Origin: Neelides folsomi
Lineage: Eukaryota > Arthropoda > Collembola > Neelipleona > Neelidae
DNA: 64,000 bases
Assembly: GCA_034687125.1 (NCBI GenBank)
Contig: JAQGBZ010000107.1
Span: forward strand, 1-64,000
Direction: 5' to 3'
Made by a program: the position numbers and the translations under genes. Below the pieces are notes generated by a model. That model did no database searches and was not told the DNA's origin. It saw only the letters and a list, made by a program, of their open reading frames with translations. Numbering within the stretch: the stretch's first letter is position 1; each line of letters starts with the position of its first letter. Shown one piece after another: positions 47,077 to 58,571 of the stretch.

Positions 47077-49651
47077 TCAATTATAGTTGACCCTTGGGCC
47101 TAAATTGATGTGCTTGTAAGTTTCTCCAGCCCAAAGTCCTCTAATCGGTCCTTCAAGGTTCTCAGAGTAGATATCGGCAGAAATTTCCTCCATTCCAACT
47201 TCAGCGTCGGCCTTTCCTTGCTTAACTGCTGTGTCAATCTCTTCTCGAACTCCATCATCAATTGACTATTAAATCAAAAAATAAAGAAATTAGATTTCCC
47301 AGTTAATTAAAATTAAACATTTCTTGGTTTCCTATTTCAATTTCATTATGCTTCACCTTTAAATCTTCTGCTGTCACGAGATTTGCTTGAAGAATCTTTT
47401 CCTTGAATGAAGTAATTGGATCTCTACTCTGTCGAACTTCTTGAATTTCTTCACGTGTTCGGTATGATGTTCCGGGATCGGACATTGAGTGACCAGAATA
47501 TCTATTTAAACATTATTGCTCAAATTATATTTTCTTCAAAAAGAGTAAATTATTTAAAAAAAACTCACCTGTAAGTAGCTGTCTCCATCACCAATGGTCC
47601 TTTCCCCTCCATACACATTGCTCGAGCAAATCTTGTTGCTTCTCTTACGGCAAGAACGTCCATTCCATCAACCTTGAAATAAGTTTATAAATAAGTTTTT
47701 TAATTGCATTTTACTGATCTAGTATAGTGGATCATATCAATTACATTTCAATTAATTTTACCCAAATTCCTGGAATATATTCCCCTCTTTGGTAATAGTT
47801 TGTATTTGCAGAGGCCCTCTCGGCCGATGTTCCCATTCCATATCCATTGTTTTCACAAACAAAAATACTTGGAAGATTCCACAATTTTGCCATGTTGTAA
47901 GCCTGACGTAATACAAACCAAGATTTAAATATATAACAATAAAATAGTTAAATCTTTGGATAAAATTGATAAAAACCTCAAATAATTGTCCTTGATTAGC
48001 AGCTCCATCCCCGTAGAGAGAAATGTTCATTCCACCATCACCTTTGTACTTATGAGCAAAGGCAAGACCAGCACCTAATGGAACCTAAAAATACAAATAA
48101 ATTCACATTAACCCTTTAACCAAGTGCTTAAAAAACCTACCTATGTTAAATTACTTTTAATTAACTGTTGAGATTAACTACCAACCTGAGCACCAACGAT
48201 TCCATTTCCACCGTAAAAGTTCTTTGCGTACATGTGCATGGAGCCTCCCTTCCCTTTAGCACATCCACCCTTACGACCTAAAAGTTCAGCGATGACTCCG
48301 AAGGGAGCAACTCCCATTAAAAACGTCCAACCATGAGCTCTATTATAAATTAATTGCAATTTAATATTTAAATATTTAGAAGAGATTGAAGAAGAATCTC
48401 GACATCGCATCGAGTTGATACTTGATATTCCGCACCTGTAAGCAGTAATAACCGAATCGGCATCGGTCATCGCTCCTTTCATTCCAACTGCACATGCTTC
48501 CTAAAGTTAAATTAATTGATCAAGAATCATTTAACTATGTAATGTGGTTTAATTAATGTAGAGGGCTGTAAGGGAAATAATTATCTTTTGATTGAATTTA
48601 GGGGCCCCCGTGAGGGGGCTAAAGGCGTGCACGGTGGCAGATACTTTTACGTTGACATTTTGTATAACCGCAGAAATGCAGTTGTAGATTAAACTTTATT
48701 CCATCACTAGATCTTCTCATAGTAGTGACGAATGTTATTATGCGTAAAAACCACAACTCATACAATACATCTACTCTGATATCTTGTTATTTGGAATGAC
48801 TTTCATTAAAAATTGAATATAACTAATAAGGTACATGTAATTAAAAGGTGGTTTTTAACAATTGATTTGCCTAATACATTCTTATAAAAGATTTTGCATC
48901 CAAAATTATATAAACTTATCATAATTGGGCATTTAATTAAAGTTTAAGGTTAAGTTAATAATAATAGGGAAGACGTTTAAACTTTATTTTATTTATTTTG
49001 AACGGCGTATTGAAGGAACTTACTTGGCCAGAATACAAGTGGCAAAATCCTCGGATGGCCTTTTCTTTATATAAATTCGATGCAGCCATTTCCATTCTTC
49101 TAATGGTTTGCATCTGTTTATACCTGTCATATTATTTAAAATTTAAATTAACGCTCAGTATTTAACGATAAGTTTTATTTAAAATTTATTAATTTGAATT
49201 TTTGTTACATTAATAAGGCATCCTCCTTGTTCACAGTTACGGTTGTTGAAGGCCCTTCGTCTAATTTGTGAAGTTTATAAGGTTTCGTTTCGAAACTTGC
49301 CTCTGAAGACAAAGATTTTGACCAAATCTATAAAGTTAATAAGACAATTAACCATCCAATTCCAAACAATAAAACCAACATATTAATTGTTAAATGTTTT
49401 AAATCTCATTTTGTGAAATGAGTATGGGAAAGACACGACAAATACAAGTATTATATAATTTCTGACGTGTATCGAACATTTAACTAATTAATACAGATAA
49501 TCATACCTTCCAAGAGGAATACTAAAAAATTAATAAAAAGATATTTTGAATTACATAATGGGTTAAGATTTTTGAAATGAGAAATATATCATAAAATAAT
49601 TCTTACATTTTTGTTGTTGAATACTTTGATAATTGATCTTTTCGAAAACAT
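47077..49651 (-). CDS. PDHA1: Pyruvate dehydrogenase E1 component, alpha subunit (mitochondrial)
   Basis: Decarboxylates pyruvate with thiamine pyrophosphate in the matrix as an alpha2beta2 E1. Eleven exons encode 394 aa (human 390): 49607-49651, 49507-49521 (a 15-nt microexon), 49209-49327, 49024-49123, 48436-48500, 48186-48339, 47977-48084, 47762-47902, 47569-47672, 47357-47501 and 47077-47265. The first three supply a basic mitochondrial presequence ([15 protein letters not shown]). The mature part shows [36 protein letters not shown] and the TPP motif GDGAANQG ending in CENN. The phospho-loop reads [19 protein letters not shown], with both regulated serines kept. The loop position that is His in human PDHA1 (YHGHS) is Ser here, as I recall for insects and nematodes. 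Regulation by PDH kinase/phosphatase is expected. Confidence 0.97.
48603..48620. other. GC-rich hairpin with GTGA loop in a PDHA1 intron
   Basis: GGCCCCC-GTGA-GGGGGCT forms a seven-pair stem (last pair G-T) with a four-base loop of GNRA type on the plus strand. It sits in the longest PDHA1 intron (48501-49023), in an isolated GC-rich patch (48,600-48,645) inside very AT-rich DNA. It is not explained by splicing signals. Confidence 0.7.
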
Positions 49652-50786
49652 CTTGTGATTATTTATAATTAGCTTCGTATAGTGTGTTAACTTTGACTAG
49701 ATTTTGATCTCTTACGACCAAATAAATTAATAATTTTGTGCTAAATTATTGCTTTTATGTGGGAGAATTGAGCAACGGAAGATCCTCCACTATTTCCTAA
49801 TTTAATTCTCACGAGTGAGAATAATTTAAATCACACAGTATTTATTGAAAGTATGTGATATGTATGTTCGTTCTTATTTAACTAGTCGGCAAAGGCAAAG
49901 ACAATTAAATTAAATGAACAAACTCTTCTATTTTATTGAACTCCTTATATTGGCGGAACGTACGAATTTCACGGGGAACTCTATAAAAGTATTTTATAAC
50001 ATAGTAGACATAGCCAATAGCCATAGCCAGGCGCTAGTCTAATGGCTAGATCTACATTGCAAGCAAAAATTAAAGAGAGAATTCCTAGTAAAAAAGTATA
50101 CCTAAATAATATTAATTAACACGAAATATTATATAATTAATTATGTTTTTCTATTAAAGTATGCATATTCGCCATCTTTAATTGTTTTCACAGCTCGTTC
50201 GTGCACAAAATTGTTATGTTATTGGTACATACATATTATGCAAATAGTGACGTTCCAAATCTTGTCCTTTGCCCGGATATGAGGTTAAAAAAGGATATGA
50301 TTTATAAATTGATGAACAAATAGCCTTGTCCTTATGATGGACCATTTGAAAACTGTTTAGATTCAAGTGAGTCTATTGATTTGAGAGGGATGCAGAGTAG
50401 GCAGACAAGTTCACTCTAAGTACATAGAATAGTTCACACACAATTAAAAATTAGTACATTATAACTCGTCGTCGTCCATATAATAAAGGCCTATCCTGAA
50501 TTTACTCCCATTTCAATTGAATAAAGATGAAACTAAAAGTAAAGGTATATTTAATTGTTATAATGGATTATACAAACATATATGCGATATGTGTTTTATT
50601 TTAATATGAATCATTATAGTATTAGTAATTTAAAATATGCATTATGGATTTGTTATGAAAAAAATGTGAAACCTTTAGTACACTTTAATATCGTTTTATT
50701 ATAAAAATTGTTAGAGATTCAAAAGCTAGAAATAAGGAATGGGTGGGGGACTTGGGGGCAATGACTGGTGAGCAAAAGGCTCCTCG
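49652..50786. other. Intergenic between PDHA1 promoter and RBM7-like 3' end
   Basis: AT-rich DNA with no recognised gene. The right end should hold the 3' UTR of the RBM7-like gene and the left end the PDHA1 promoter. Confidence 0.5.
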
Positions 50787-50933
50787 TTAATAGTGGTAAA
50801 GGTGGAGATTTTGGTATCCATTTTGGAGAACTGGGATCGGGAGCGAGGTGGCCTGAGGTCCTTGTTGGCGACGATACAAATCTTCCTGGTAAATTGGACC
50901 AGTGAAGTAGATCTGCTGTGCTTGTTGTTGTTG

Positions 50934-50997
<64 letters not shown>

Positions 50998-52505
50998 TGC
51001 TGTTGTTGATGCGGAAGCGTCGGTGGTCGAAAAAGGCGAGTTGAGACACGAGGAGGCCGAGCCGCTGGAGACCGAAAGGGAACGTACTGCTGGGTTTGTT
51101 GTGGGCGAGGAGTCGCAGCGGCTTGCGGAACAACCACCGGCATGTAAGAATAACCAGCAAGGTGACTGACAAGGGTTGGGGCTCGTGGTTGCGGCCCTCG
51201 GGGTCCCTGCTGTTGGACCATCATCAGCCCGCCCTGCGGGTATGAAAGCGGCACATTGAGATTCGCCTGGGTGTACGGAAACATTTGGTTCTGATAGACG
51301 ACCATGTTCTGAATTTGGGCAAGTTGGGGATTGAGTTGAGGGTTTGCCCCAGCCGCTGCCCAAAGCCCATTTTGCTCTGCCGCACGTTGGTCCATCAACT
51401 AAATATGGAAAATATTCAAAAGGTAGATCAATTAAAATTTATTTTCTTTAAATATTTTCTGAAATCCGCATTTGCCTAGTTTTAGTTTTTGGAAATACCT
51501 TTCTGTGAACTGAACCGGGACGAGGTTGAAGTCTTAATTTTCGGCCAAACATCGTCGTTCCCTCCATAACATTGATTGTATGTGGTACAGATCCCTCATG
51601 GTGGAATTGAATAAAGCAGTAGCCTTTGTGACCTGTTCCATCAGATCCCTTTGGGATGCGAATCCGCTTGATTGGCCCAGCCTAGAATGAGAGTTAATGT
51701 AATTTCAAAAATGCATCATATGAATTCAATTAAAATGTTTAAATTCTGTTAATTGGGAATTTGGTTAAGCAGGTGTTTTAGCTTTATTATACAATACCTA
51801 AATATAAACCTACCCATGTGTAAATTCTATATATTGTTTGTATAAAAATATAAGACTAAAAATAATAATTAATTAAAAAATAATAATAAATTTTATTAAA
51901 TTGCTCGTAATTCGAGAGGCAAGTTTGACGTCCGACGTTCCGATCAAAAAGTCTAGTTGTGCAAAATTAAATCATTCAATTGTCAAACCCTAAAATGAAT
52001 AAACCGTGCAAACTCATTTTACATTCAATAATATTTAATATTAAAATTTAATAATTATTTTAAATATTCATAAACCACCCATTAATAAATTACGTAATAA
52101 TTTAAGAAGTCGGTGAGTCATTGTAATTCAATCCCTAAAATTAATCATAGAAAAACAAGTAGTAAAATGTCAAAAGTAATAAATCATCAGATCCGCACCC
52201 CTTTGACCCCTATCACACGAAATGATCATTGCATGTTAAAAGCCCTCAACCCGCCCATAATTTTGCCAATCCCGTTTTGCGGAAATTGTGGCTAATTACC
52301 GACTGCCAATGACGAGACTCTGGTAAGTAAATGAAGTCTAATTGAAGTCGAGTAGTAAAAATGTAAATGGAGGCCGAGTTTTGAGGTAACTTACTTGGAA
52401 GAATATTTCATAAAGCATGGCTTCCGTCACTTTGCTGTCGAGATTCCCGACCCATAGAATGGAGTTTATCTCGTCTTCCTCTTCGGGACCGCCGTCAAAA
52501 CTCAT
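50787..52505 (-). CDS. RBM7/RBM11-like RRM protein with polyglutamine tract
   Basis: Three exons (52395-52505, 51499-51681, 50787-51398) encode 301 aa. Residues about 15-90 form one RNA recognition motif with RNP2 LWVGNL (17-22) and RNP1 KGYCFIQF (56-63). The flanking sequence, SKVTEAMLYEIFFQAGPIKR, closely follows human RBM7 (TKVTEELLFELFHQAGPV, from memory). Human RBM7 works in the NEXT complex, which hands promoter-upstream and intronic RNAs to the nuclear exosome. The C-terminal half is low-complexity (Gln, Pro, Arg, Ala) and contains 29 consecutive glutamines. The start MSFDGG was chosen because the frame upstream is open but repeat-derived and the family begins shortly before the RRM. 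RBM7 versus RBM11 cannot be settled. Confidence 0.85.
50922..51008 (-). repeat. CAG/CAA repeat encoding 29 glutamines
   Basis: On the coding (minus) strand the tract runs (CAA)2(CAG)2 CAA (CAG)17 (CAA)7, then Ala-Gln-Gln. The pure CAG run is 51 nt. All three frames on each strand stay open across it, which creates several spurious long frames (poly-Ser, poly-Leu, poly-Ala). Confidence 0.95.
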
Positions 52506-52536
52506 GATGAGGGTTTTAAGGAGAGGCTCCGGTGGG

Positions 52537-52566
52537 ACACACACAACACACACAGACACACACACT
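52537..52566 (+). repeat. (CA)n-like repeat at the RBM7-like 5' end
   Basis: An imperfect ACACAC tract just upstream of the RBM7-like start codon, read as GT-rich leader on the coding strand. Confidence 0.75.
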
Positions 52567-52974
52567 CTCTCGCTGGTCTTCTTCTTCCCCGAAGGATCAA
52601 TCAATCGACTCTTGTTTTCACCCTCTCCCTCACATGACTTCCTTTTCCCTTTCACCGCGCACATCAAAGCCACCGACACTTTCCACTTCCACTCATTCAA
52701 AATTACACTTCACTTCTACACCATACAAAAAATCCTTTTCAGCTCTCTTTCTCATTCTTCTCTCACTTCCATTCATTCTTTTTTAATTCGTTTTAATTCA
52801 CTGGATAATGATTATTTGATTAATATGAGAATGTTAATTTTGTAGTAAAATATTGCTGGATAGAAAATAGACACGGGCCAGAGGTCAATGTTAATTTATT
52901 AGTTTTCTTAGGCTGAACGTCTTCCAAGTAAATTAAAGGTAAGGGTAAAAATTTTAAGATTTGTATAATTTGAC

Positions 52975-52999
52975 AATCAACATTGTTGATTCAACAATG
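52975..52999. other. Two overlapping perfect palindromes
   Basis: AATCAACA-T-TGTTGATT (52975-52991) and CATTGTTGA-T-TCAACAATG (52981-52999) share bases, so the strand could fold in two alternative ways. They lie in the shared promoter interval. They could be a dimeric binding site (AACAATG is SOX-like) or a remnant of a small inverted-repeat element. Confidence 0.6.
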
Positions 53000-53036
53000 C
53001 ATTAGTTGTACAATTATTATAATTTAACAATTAATT

Positions 53037-53067
53037 ATTATACAGAGATAATATCTCTCTGTATAAT
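53037..53067. other. Near-perfect inverted repeat
   Basis: ATTATACAGAGATA pairs with TATCTCTCTGTATAAT across a one-base gap, with a two-base bulge, giving a 14-bp stem upstream of MTERF4. Confidence 0.6.
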
Positions 53068-53258
53068 AAGAGTAAGATACCGACGATTATAGGATTATGG
53101 TTTGTAATCGCTTTCTTAATTTCTTTCATTGGTTTAGGTCTTTTGGTTTTTATTTGGTTTTTATTACGATACGATGCGATGCTAATATGGTTCTGTTTTT
53201 ACAAGTTTAGATTGTTTCAAGATTGAAAATTGATTGGTTTTGAAAACGGGAGATAAGG

Positions 53259-54594
53259 ATGTTCACAAGAATGATTTCGTCGAGTGTTGCCCGCTTAATA
53301 ATGAGAGAAATGGTAAAGAAGACAGAGCTTCCGAAGTTTCTGAGTCGTTTCACCACTTTTTGTAATTGTCCTCGATTCATTTCAACATGTTCAGTTGACA
53401 ACAAATCGAAGAACCAATTGAAATATAGAACGAAAAAGCAAAAAATGCTTGACCCACCAGTTCCATTTGAAGAATCAAAACCAATAATATTTGATTGGGA
53501 GGAAGTTAAGGTAGTTAACCAAATATGAAATATCTATAAATGTTTTGATCTTTATTGGCCACATACTATATGAGCATTAAGCATTAAATGTAATTTGACT
53601 TGTGTAACGAGATTATCTTGGTTTGGTGGTGAGTTTATAAATATGTGTGTTTTTGTTTTCAGAAATATCCACAAATTGGACATCACGATGAAGAAACTAT
53701 AACTCAATACTTGGAATTCATGTCAATGTATTCATTTAATTTCACTCAAGCAATCGAGGTGAATTTCAAAAACAAAATATTTATTAAAATTACAACAATG
53801 TTAATATTACTAGAAAGGGCAGATCTTACTCATTGAATAATTGATAATTGTTATAAAGAAAATTATATCTGATATAGATAATTGCCAAATGTCCTGACAT
53901 TCTTGAGAATTATGAAGAATTGATAAAGGAAGCACATGGTCTTTATAGATCATTTGGATTATCAACGAAAAAGTTCTGTACAGTCGTTTCTCGAGTTCCT
54001 GCTCAACTAGGCTTACCTGAATCCACTATAAAAGATGGCTACACAATATTAAATTCCTACTTCACAACAGAAGAGATGATCAACTTGGTTACAGTCAGCC
54101 CATCTTCATTGGCAGAACACGCCGATCTCATTCGACCCAAATTAGAATTTCTCGTCAAAGGAATGTGTCAAGAAACTCCAACCTTGTCCAAATCAAACTG
54201 CTTGAAACTTTCGCTGCCTTTCATGCAAATGCGATTTGAATTTTTAATTCGTGCTGGATTATTTAAACCTAAGCGCTACGCAGTTCTTCATAAGCTTAAA
54301 AAGCAATCAAAAGCCATTGAAAAGCCTCTAACTGTTTTTGAAATTCTCCTTTCAACGGATTCAGTCTTTTTGAAAAAATGTACTAAAGGAGTTCTCAATA
54401 TTGAGGAACTTGTCGCATTCGAGGAACTTTTTACAGCAGAAGGAGATAAAGAAGTTGATTTTGAAGATGATAAAAAGAAAGCTAATGATAATGATTATAG
54501 TGAGGAATCTGACTCCGAAGACGAGGAAGAAGCTGAAGTTTTTAGCTCAACTTCTTATATGAGCCGTGAGGACTCGGTTAATGTTTACTATTAA
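53259..54594 (+). CDS. MTERF4: Mitochondrial transcription termination factor 4 (mTERF family)
   Basis: Three exons (53259-53510, 53663-53758, 53878-54594) encode 354 aa. The N-terminus is basic and serine-rich without acidic residues for the first 18 positions, as expected of a mitochondrial presequence. From about residue 85, mTERF helical repeats can be followed: FTQAIEIIAKCPDILEN, RSFGLSTKKFCTVVSRVP and YFTTEEMINLVTVSPSSL. The C-terminal part (VFEILLSTDSVFLKKCTKGV, then VAFEELF) and a strongly acidic tail (EESDSEDEEEAE) match MTERF4 rather than other members. In vertebrates MTERF4 brings the methyltransferase NSUN4 to the large mitochondrial ribosomal subunit. It lies 502 bp upstream of TUBGCP2 on the same strand. 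Confidence 0.88.
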
Positions 54595-55096
54595 ATGTCT
54601 TTATAAACTGTAGTATCTAATCAATGATTTTGTAATATTAATTTTATATTAAAGAAATCCGCTATTAAATTATAAAACCCTTTCTTGATAAAGTAAATCA
54701 TTAAATTCATCATTAAATTCAATTCATCAATCATCGTGCAAACATCGACTTATCAAAGTCTTTATATGCCCTTGTATCAACAAGATATTAACAGCTATCT
54801 CGCGCTCACAATGACAAAGACTACATTCAAATACAAGATCTTTAGCCGCGGTTTCGTCTTCCTACTCATAAACTTATAATTATACTTACTTTTACTGACA
54901 TTAGTTTTTGCAATTTGCACTTATTCTTAATTCACATTTAACTTGGCTAAACTTCATCACAATTAACAATATTATACATAACATTTGAATTACTATTATA
55001 ATTCTTCAACCAACTTTATTGTTTTTAAAATACTCAATTTTGCTCAATCTTCTGCCTACATTGATCGAATTGTCTTCATAAAAGCTCTCAATCTCA
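54595..55096. other. Intergenic, MTERF4 to TUBGCP2
   Basis: AT-rich, 502 bp. It contains the MTERF4 3' UTR and the TUBGCP2 promoter/leader. No other feature seen. Confidence 0.5.
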
Positions 55097-58042
55097 ATGG
55101 ACTTCTTTAAAAGTATGGATACATTCAAAGAACCATTAAGTGAATGGAGAAAACAAGAGGAGTCGACTTTGTTGATTGGAAATCCTCCCCTGAAGAATTT
55201 TGTTAGCAGGACGTACAACACACTCAATTTTCTTCCAAATAAAGGTCCTCATTTTACGCCACTAATTGGAGTTGAGAACATGAGTTATGAAGAGCAGGAA
55301 CAAATCCTGACTCGTCATCTTCTCATCATTTTAAATGGTGTTGAATCCTCTTTGATAAATGTTCACAGAGTTGATGAAAATAAAGTAGGGTTCACGGTGA
55401 GTAAATGTACATTATTAAACAACTTTATTCTTTTACATAATGCTTATAATGAATAATTCGAGCCTGATAAGTTATATTAGAATTTATTCCCACTGACTGT
55501 AAGAACATTTTATAATATTTATTATAACTAATTTATTGTCATTAAAAATTACAGGTGGACACCAGGATTGAGAGTTCATTAAGAGATTTGGCCATTCAGA
55601 TAGCTCAGTTAGGAGGTTATTATCACACTGTTACCCGTTTTGCTGAAAATTGGGCTACATTTGAACAAGGACAAGTGAACCATGCTCTCGCTTCGGCTAT
55701 TCGAGAATTCATGAAGGACTATTTTATTCTTTTAACTCAAATGGAAGCACTTTATGCTAAGGTAGATTTATATAAATCGTATTTATTTTTTTAAAAAATT
55801 CCATCCTATATTCATAAATAATAATGAATTTTTTGTTTTATTGTTTGAATAATAGGGAAATCTAAGTTTGCAAAAACTTTGGTTTTTTATCAATCCAACT
55901 TATCATTCGATGTCAATCATGAATTCGATTGTAATCGAAATTGAGGAAAAGGGATGTCGAGGAGGCAGCGTTCTTACTTTACTTTTTAAGAGAACTGCAT
56001 CAATGGCCAGTGACGATCGTGGGCAAATTCTCTGCACAACACTTGCACAAAAAGCTTCAGCTCCATATTTTCAAATTTTGGAAAATTGGATTTATAAGGT
56101 ACAAATAGAGCAATTCAATGTCATAAATATAAATATCAATTGATGAAACATGTTTTTATTAATACATTTTTTATATATTAGGGAAAAATCAAAGATCCGT
56201 TTAATGAATTCTTCGTCGAAGATACAGATAAAGACGGAGAAATGCTCGAACGGAGTGATAACTATTGGGAGAAAAGATACGTGGAAATTAAAGATTGCTG
56301 TCCTTCATTTCTTTGGAAGATTAAGAACCAAATATTAAAAATTGGAAAATATTTAAATGTTATTCGACAGTGTGGAAAGGATGTTATTACTTATCAGGTA
56401 AAATCCTATTATTATTTCTCATACATTTTCTTCAAAATATTTTCTAAATAGAATTCAATTTATTTTAAGGTGAAATAATTTGTTTATACTTAGGGAGGAA
56501 AAATTGGATTCAGTATTCATGAAAGAGATTATGTCAACGTTATAGATAAGGCATATCTGTTTGCAAGTCGAAGGCTTCTCGATCTTCTTCTTAACGAATA
56601 TGATTTGATGAACAGACTTAAATCGGTCAAACATTATTTACTAATGGACCAGGTAAAATAAAAATTCGAACTAGCAACTAATGAATTAATGACATGCATA
56701 AAATCTATGTATGAAGCTAACCACCTTAATTATTGGTTCACTTTAATTAAATATGATGATTTTCAATTATTTTAGGGCGACTTCATTGTTCAGTTTCTTG
56801 ATTTGACTGAAAGCGAGCTTTGCAAACCAATTGATGATTTGAATCCTGTGAGATTGGAATCTTTGCTAGAACTTGCACTTCGGACTTCTTCATCTTGTGC
56901 TGACCCTTACAAAGATTCTGTAAAAGTTCAGTTACTCCCGTACAGAATGCGAGATCAAATAATGGATATCATCTCGATTCAAACTCCACTTGAAAAAGCC
57001 GATGTTTGTTTTTAAATACATTGCCATTATTAAATTCTTAATTATTTATTTATTAGGTTTAAGTTTTGTTCGAAGTTAATAAATAATTATGATTAAAATT
57101 ATTTTTACAGTTCCCGTCAACCAGTGAACTGAATTACACAATATCTGGATTTGAAGGATTTTCATTTTCGTATGAAGTGAAGTGGCCAATTTCTCTCGTT
57201 CTCAATGAAAGGGCCATCAAATGTTATCAACTCATCTTTCGACATTTCCTCTACTGTAAACATGTCGAACGAGAATTATACAAAGTTTGGATTACGCAAA
57301 AAAATTTCAAAGCTTTAGATTTGAAAAAGGAAGTTGACCGATCAAGCAGTTTTGCGCTTCGTCAAAAAATGTTGAATTATGTTCAAAACCTTCAATATTA
57401 TTTGGCTTTCGAGGTGAGGCAATTTTAAATATTGCCAATATTTGATGATTTATTATTATTTTAATGGTACAAAAATATTTAAATTCAATTCGAATTATGC
57501 TTAATAGGTGATTGAACCAGCATGGCACACGTTTATTTCTACAATGAATAAAGTGGGGAGTGTTGATGAAGTATTAAGCTGCCATATGAATCTCGTGAGT
57601 TCATTACTCTCAGACTCAATGCTCACTTCTCCTCCTCTTCTTGAGAAAATGGGAGCAATTCTTGATACTTGTCTCGCTTTTACACAAAGAATGCTCAAAC
57701 CAACGAGGAAACCTTCAACTATCCAATTTCTCAGCGAAAGATTCTCAAAAAATTTAGTAGACTTTTTGAAAGAAGTGTCTTCGATTGTTCAAAACCCCAA
57801 TCAATCATCTCAAGTTGTAAACATTATTCACAGGTTAATATGAATATGATCTTTTTATTTAATTCTGAAAACAACATTCGAAATCTGAAATAATCTAATC
57901 TACCAATATTATGTAAAAGCATGAGGATTAATAATCTCAAATTTTATGTAGAATGAACTTCAACAATTTCTACACAGAGGCTCTCGAGGAACAAGCTGAA
58001 GGTTTAACGGCCAAGTTAAATAAAAGTATTACACTTCGTTAA
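55097..58042 (+). CDS. TUBGCP2: Gamma-tubulin complex protein 2
   Basis: With GCP3 and gamma-tubulin it forms the gamma-tubulin small complex that nucleates microtubules at centrosomes. Nine exons (55097-55396, 55555-55761, 55856-56098, 56182-56397, 56494-56652, 56776-57003, 57111-57413, 57508-57833, 57952-58042) encode 690 aa. The GRIP1 half shows EQGQVNHALASAIRE, NLSLQKLWFFINPT and YFQILENWIYKGKIKDPFNE; the centre has LLMDQGDFIVQFLDL. The GRIP2 half shows SYEVKWPISLVLNERAI, FRHFLYCKHVERELYKVW and RQKMLNYVQNLQYYLAFEVI. The order and spacing follow human GCP2 closely. The protein lacks about 200 N-terminal residues compared with human (902 aa), as if it begins close to the GRIP1 motif; an upstream exon was not found. 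The donor of exon 6 (GTTTGT) is weak. Confidence 0.94.
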
Positions 58043-58096
58043 GTTTTTGAAATACAAACTAATTATGTAAACTTTATAACAATGTTCCTTTTGCTT

Positions 58097-58102
58097 AATA
58101 AA
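58097..58102 (+). terminator. Probable TUBGCP2 poly(A) signal
   Basis: AATAAA 55 nt after the TUBGCP2 stop codon, giving a very short 3' UTR. Confidence 0.6.
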
Positions 58103-58571
58103 AGAATTTTTTCACTTATTAATCCTCAAAATATAGAATATTTTAGAATTAAAATTTGTTTCCCATTCTTACAAACTTATATGCTTAAATGATAAATGAA
58201 TTTCAAATGTAACTTTTTACCAAATAGCTTTAATCATCTTATTTAGTATTTATAATAACAAGAAATGAGAAATGTTGGACATTTTAACTGCAATAATAGT
58301 TAGTTTATAAGAGTAGAAAATAATCATATAGAAATTTTTAATTCTAGGTGTATTTAAACTTAAGTACAAATATTTATCTATAACTGGATTGGATTTCTTA
58401 GTTTTAACAGTATTTTTTCATTCTAATACCCAGCATTGAATGATTACTATGAAATAACTTTCACCAATAACATATTTTATATACGGTCCCAAACTATAAA
58501 CATAAATGTGCATTTACTTGCATCGCATCGGGAGTTTCGGAACATAAATAGGAATAGATATAGTAAATAGT
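58103..58571. other. Intergenic between convergent TUBGCP2 and UBE3D
   Basis: AT-rich, about 470 bp. Holds the UBE3D 3' UTR. No other feature supported. Confidence 0.5.

Larger units (their letters stand above)
52506..53258. promoter_or_regulatory. Head-to-head promoter region of RBM7-like gene and MTERF4
   Basis: A 753-bp interval between divergent start codons. The part next to RBM7 is pyrimidine-rich on the plus strand and the rest AT-rich. Three palindromes lie in it (52,975-52,991, 52,981-52,999 and 53,037-53,067). It is likely a bidirectional promoter. Confidence 0.5.

Noticed and set aside
50719-51363. Long frames encoding poly-Ser/Ala and poly-Leu across the CAG repeat
   Set aside because: They are shadow frames opened by the triplet repeat. 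The RRM protein frame with matching splice sites explains the region.
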